32,990 nt of DNA from Deltaproteobacteria bacterium UBA5756 (lineage in GTDB: Bacteria > Desulfobacterota > Syntrophorhabdia > Syntrophorhabdales > Syntrophorhabdaceae). Positions 31,321 through 32,990 of the stretch are shown one piece after another (the stretch's first letter is position 1; each line of letters starts with the position of its first letter). The stretch is taken from assembly GCA_002418985.1 (NCBI GenBank), contig DIFE01000026.1:3401-36390 (forward strand), in the 5' to 3' direction. The position numbers were made by a program, and so were the translations under genes. The notes under the pieces are model-generated. The model ran no database searches, was not told the DNA's origin, and saw nothing but the letters and a program-made list of their open reading frames with translations.

Positions 31321-32990
31321 TCACAACAACTCTTCCATTCCCAAACAGGGATGGCTTTTTTTCGTTATGTACTCCAGGACCTCGTCCTCTGTCTTTGCCA
31401 CTGTTTCGTCGGCGATCATGTCGGGGAGGTCGGGGTATCCCAGCTCTTCGCCCCTCTTTTTCAGCCGCTCGTATATCTCATCCTTGAGCCTTTTCGGCAT
31501 CCAGGCTATCCTCAGGAGGCCGCCGTCACCCCGAAGGAACTTTTTCTGGGTAATGTTGTACTTGCTGTGGCCCAGAAATCCCGGTACCTGCGCTCCGCCG
31601 CCGACCGAACCGGCAAGGCTGGTGAATTTCATCCCGCAGGGCGTCATGTCGGTGAAATCGCGGTCAACGGTCATGATGGCGTTGCACATGGGCAGGATGG
31701 CCGCGATGCACTCACAGCAGCCGCAGGTTGTCATGGGATCCACCATGAGGCTGTACAGGCTCACGTTCTCCACCTTCTGGCGCGACGCCTTTCGTATATA
31801 TTCGTTGCACCCGCGGAACTGACCGTAGCGTTCGTCGATCACCGCGCCTTTCTGCACGGGCTGATTGGGACCTTCCGGGTTGATCTCGTAAGCAGCGCGG
31901 CAGTCAAGCCAGTTATATGCGCCGCACAGACCGGTCCGCTCGGGACTTACCACGCAGACGTGGCTGGGGGCGAAGGACTGGCAAAGGATACAGGAGTAGA
32001 ACGTCTCCACGCTCTCGTCCGTCATGCCTTCGATCCTCGCGTCCCGGTGCGTATAGGATGCCCGCGCCATATCCAGGACTTCACGGACTTTTGCCTCCTC
32101 TGTATAGATCTTGACCTGGACCTTGTCGAAGATGGCACCGAAGTCCTGGTGGTATTTTGCGTGGATTATCCTGCCGATATGCTCCAGAGTAAATCCCTTT
32201 TCCACGGCCTGACGGGAGATCCTGATCCAGGCGATGTCGCGCTGGCCTATGTGCATGATCCCTTGCGCCTGATTGATGAGGTGATGGTTCTGCCGCTCCA
32301 GTATGGGTTCGAAATCCTCCTGGAAATTCCGGCCCGCGACTTCCGCAACCATGGCGAAATGCAGCCGTGAGCCGGGGGTAAGATCGGAAACATCGGGGCC
32401 TATGACCTCGATCTTGCCATCCTCCACGTCCTCCATGTTCCGTGACGTCGTCCATTCGACGGCTATCGTCCTTCCGCCGCCCATTTCAAGGAAGATGTCT
32501 TCGCCGCGGACACGCTCGCCCTCGAAAGCGGGGCCGTAGGAAACGGGAATAGGGACTTTCGCAACCTGGACCTTGAGACCCCGTACCTCGACGGCCTTCT
32601 GGACGATCTGGTCATGAGGGATGTTGGATACCACGTGTTCGTAGGTGCAGATGCCTGTGGGTAGAACCTGTGGTATCGGCGTGTCGGCAATGGTGGGGAA
32701 ACCCCAGTTGATCGCACCCGCCGCGTTTGCGTACCATTCATCCGTCACGTCCCCCAGGGCAAGAACGAAGGCGTACGTCCTGTCCTTGTTATATATGAGA
32801 TTTTTCCTGAAATCACCGGGACGGACGCCGCCGAAGGCCATGGCGACGCGGCATGCAAACCCGATAGCGAAGACTGCCTGGTAGATATCGGGACCGAAAG
32901 GTACGAGGCGCGTGGGCCATCCTATCTGGACACCGGCCTCGCCAAGCTGCTCAGCAAACCGTTTCCCTCCGTTGTGTCCGCACATGAACA
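31321..32990 (-). CDS. acsB: CO-methylating acetyl-CoA synthase, AcsB (5' part missing at window edge)
   Basis: The last 556 codons of acetyl-CoA synthase, which joins CO, a methyl group from AcsC and CoA at a nickel A-cluster. The frame is open to the window end, and bacterial AcsB is about 730 residues, so about 170 residues lie outside. The cluster cysteines are in SCILCQSFAPSHVC and TGLCGAYNWLDC, and the CGCCEC segment at 31708-31725 holds the Cys-Gly-Cys that binds the distal nickel. The piece retains most of the N-terminal/middle domains (YEHVVSNIPHDQIVQKA). In this direction or reversed, the enzyme fits acetogenic or syntrophic acetate metabolism. It is the first acs gene seen; CO dehydrogenase (acsA) is not in the window. 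Confidence 0.96.
   Translation of the reverse strand, partial: FMCGHNGGKRFAEQLGEAGVQIGWPTRLVPFGPDIYQAVFAIGFACRVAMAFGGVRPGDFRKNLIYNKDRTYAFVLALGDVTDEWYANAAGAINWGFPTIADTPIPQVLPTGICTYEHVVSNIPHDQIVQKAVEVRGLKVQVAKVPIPVSYGPAFEGERVRGEDIFLEMGGGRTIAVEWTTSRNMEDVEDGKIEVIGPDVSDLTPGSRLHFAMVAEVAGRNFQEDFEPILERQNHHLINQAQGIMHIGQRDIAWIRISRQAVEKGFTLEHIGRIIHAKYHQDFGAIFDKVQVKIYTEEAKVREVLDMARASYTHRDARIEGMTDESVETFYSCILCQSFAPSHVCVVSPERTGLCGAYNWLDCRAAYEINPEGPNQPVQKGAVIDERYGQFRGCNEYIRKASRQKVENVSLYSLMVDPMTTCGCCECIAAILPMCNAIMTVDRDFTDMTPCGMKFTSLAGSVGGGAQVPGFLGHSKYNITQKKFLRGDGGLLRIAWMPKRLKDEIYERLKKRGEELGYPDLPDMIADETVAKTEDEVLEYITKKSHPCLGMEELL

Noticed and set aside
31351..32370. A 339-codon open frame on the plus strand
   Set aside because: It is antisense to acsB, and no family pattern is seen in it.

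Overview
The window reads as an ordinary chromosomal segment of an anaerobic, Gram-negative bacterium, most like the deltaproteobacterial / Desulfobacterota syntrophs (Syntrophorhabdus-like is my best guess, from memory of gene content only). Reasons: a bacterial Wood-Ljungdahl cluster (acsB, acsC, an AcsE-type methyltransferase), a ferrous-iron feo operon under a DtxR-type repressor, an energised outer membrane (ExbB/ExbD/TonB and a beta-barrel protein), an RpoS-type sigma factor next to pcm, and the order radical SAM gene - rng - ispE - spoVG - tRNA-Gln. I see no phage, IS element, CRISPR array or obvious foreign island.

Layout. 1-4927 (minus): one tightly packed housekeeping operon, B12-binding radical SAM protein > rng > ispE > spoVG > tRNA-Gln (cut by the window edge). 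5024-7308 (minus): phosphomannomutase and a DUF72 gene, separated by an intrinsic terminator. 7387-8037 (plus): a LOG-family nucleotide hydrolase, convergent with an exbB-exbD-tonB-trmI operon (8034-10509, minus). 10594-16501 (plus): FxLYD-like membrane protein, Smr-domain protein, then proC-pcm-rpoS-murJ-HD phosphohydrolase, mostly with overlapping or nearly touching reading frames. 16654-20142 (plus): a very large GH13 alpha-amylase-family protein. 20152-20740 (minus): two small genes. 20869-25383 (minus): the iron region, dtxR-feoA fusion > feoA > feoB > FeoB-associated Cys-rich protein > a shortened DUF2325-like gene > outer-membrane beta-barrel protein. 25553-28743 (minus): aldo/keto reductase, then DUF2950 and DUF3300 genes, each broken by a one-base shift in a 5-base homopolymer. 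28915-32990 (minus): acsE-like, acsC and the 3' part of acsB.

The most unusual signals are: (1) a family of intergenic inverted repeats built from a degenerate 7-bp unit (RGGTNAT), found three times, twice between acs genes, and twice supplying the stop codon of the preceding gene; a different 7-bp-period tract fills the gap before the GH13 gene; (2) two near-identical DtxR-type operator/promoter elements in front of dtxR-feoA and feoB; (3) a feo-linked small gene that looks like a DUF2325 protein with its middle removed in frame; (4) the paired homopolymer frameshifts in DUF2950 and DUF3300; (5) the giant amylase-family protein with an atypical fourth conserved motif. No whole new defence or mobile system is evident. 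All family assignments are from reading motifs by eye; no database search was possible.
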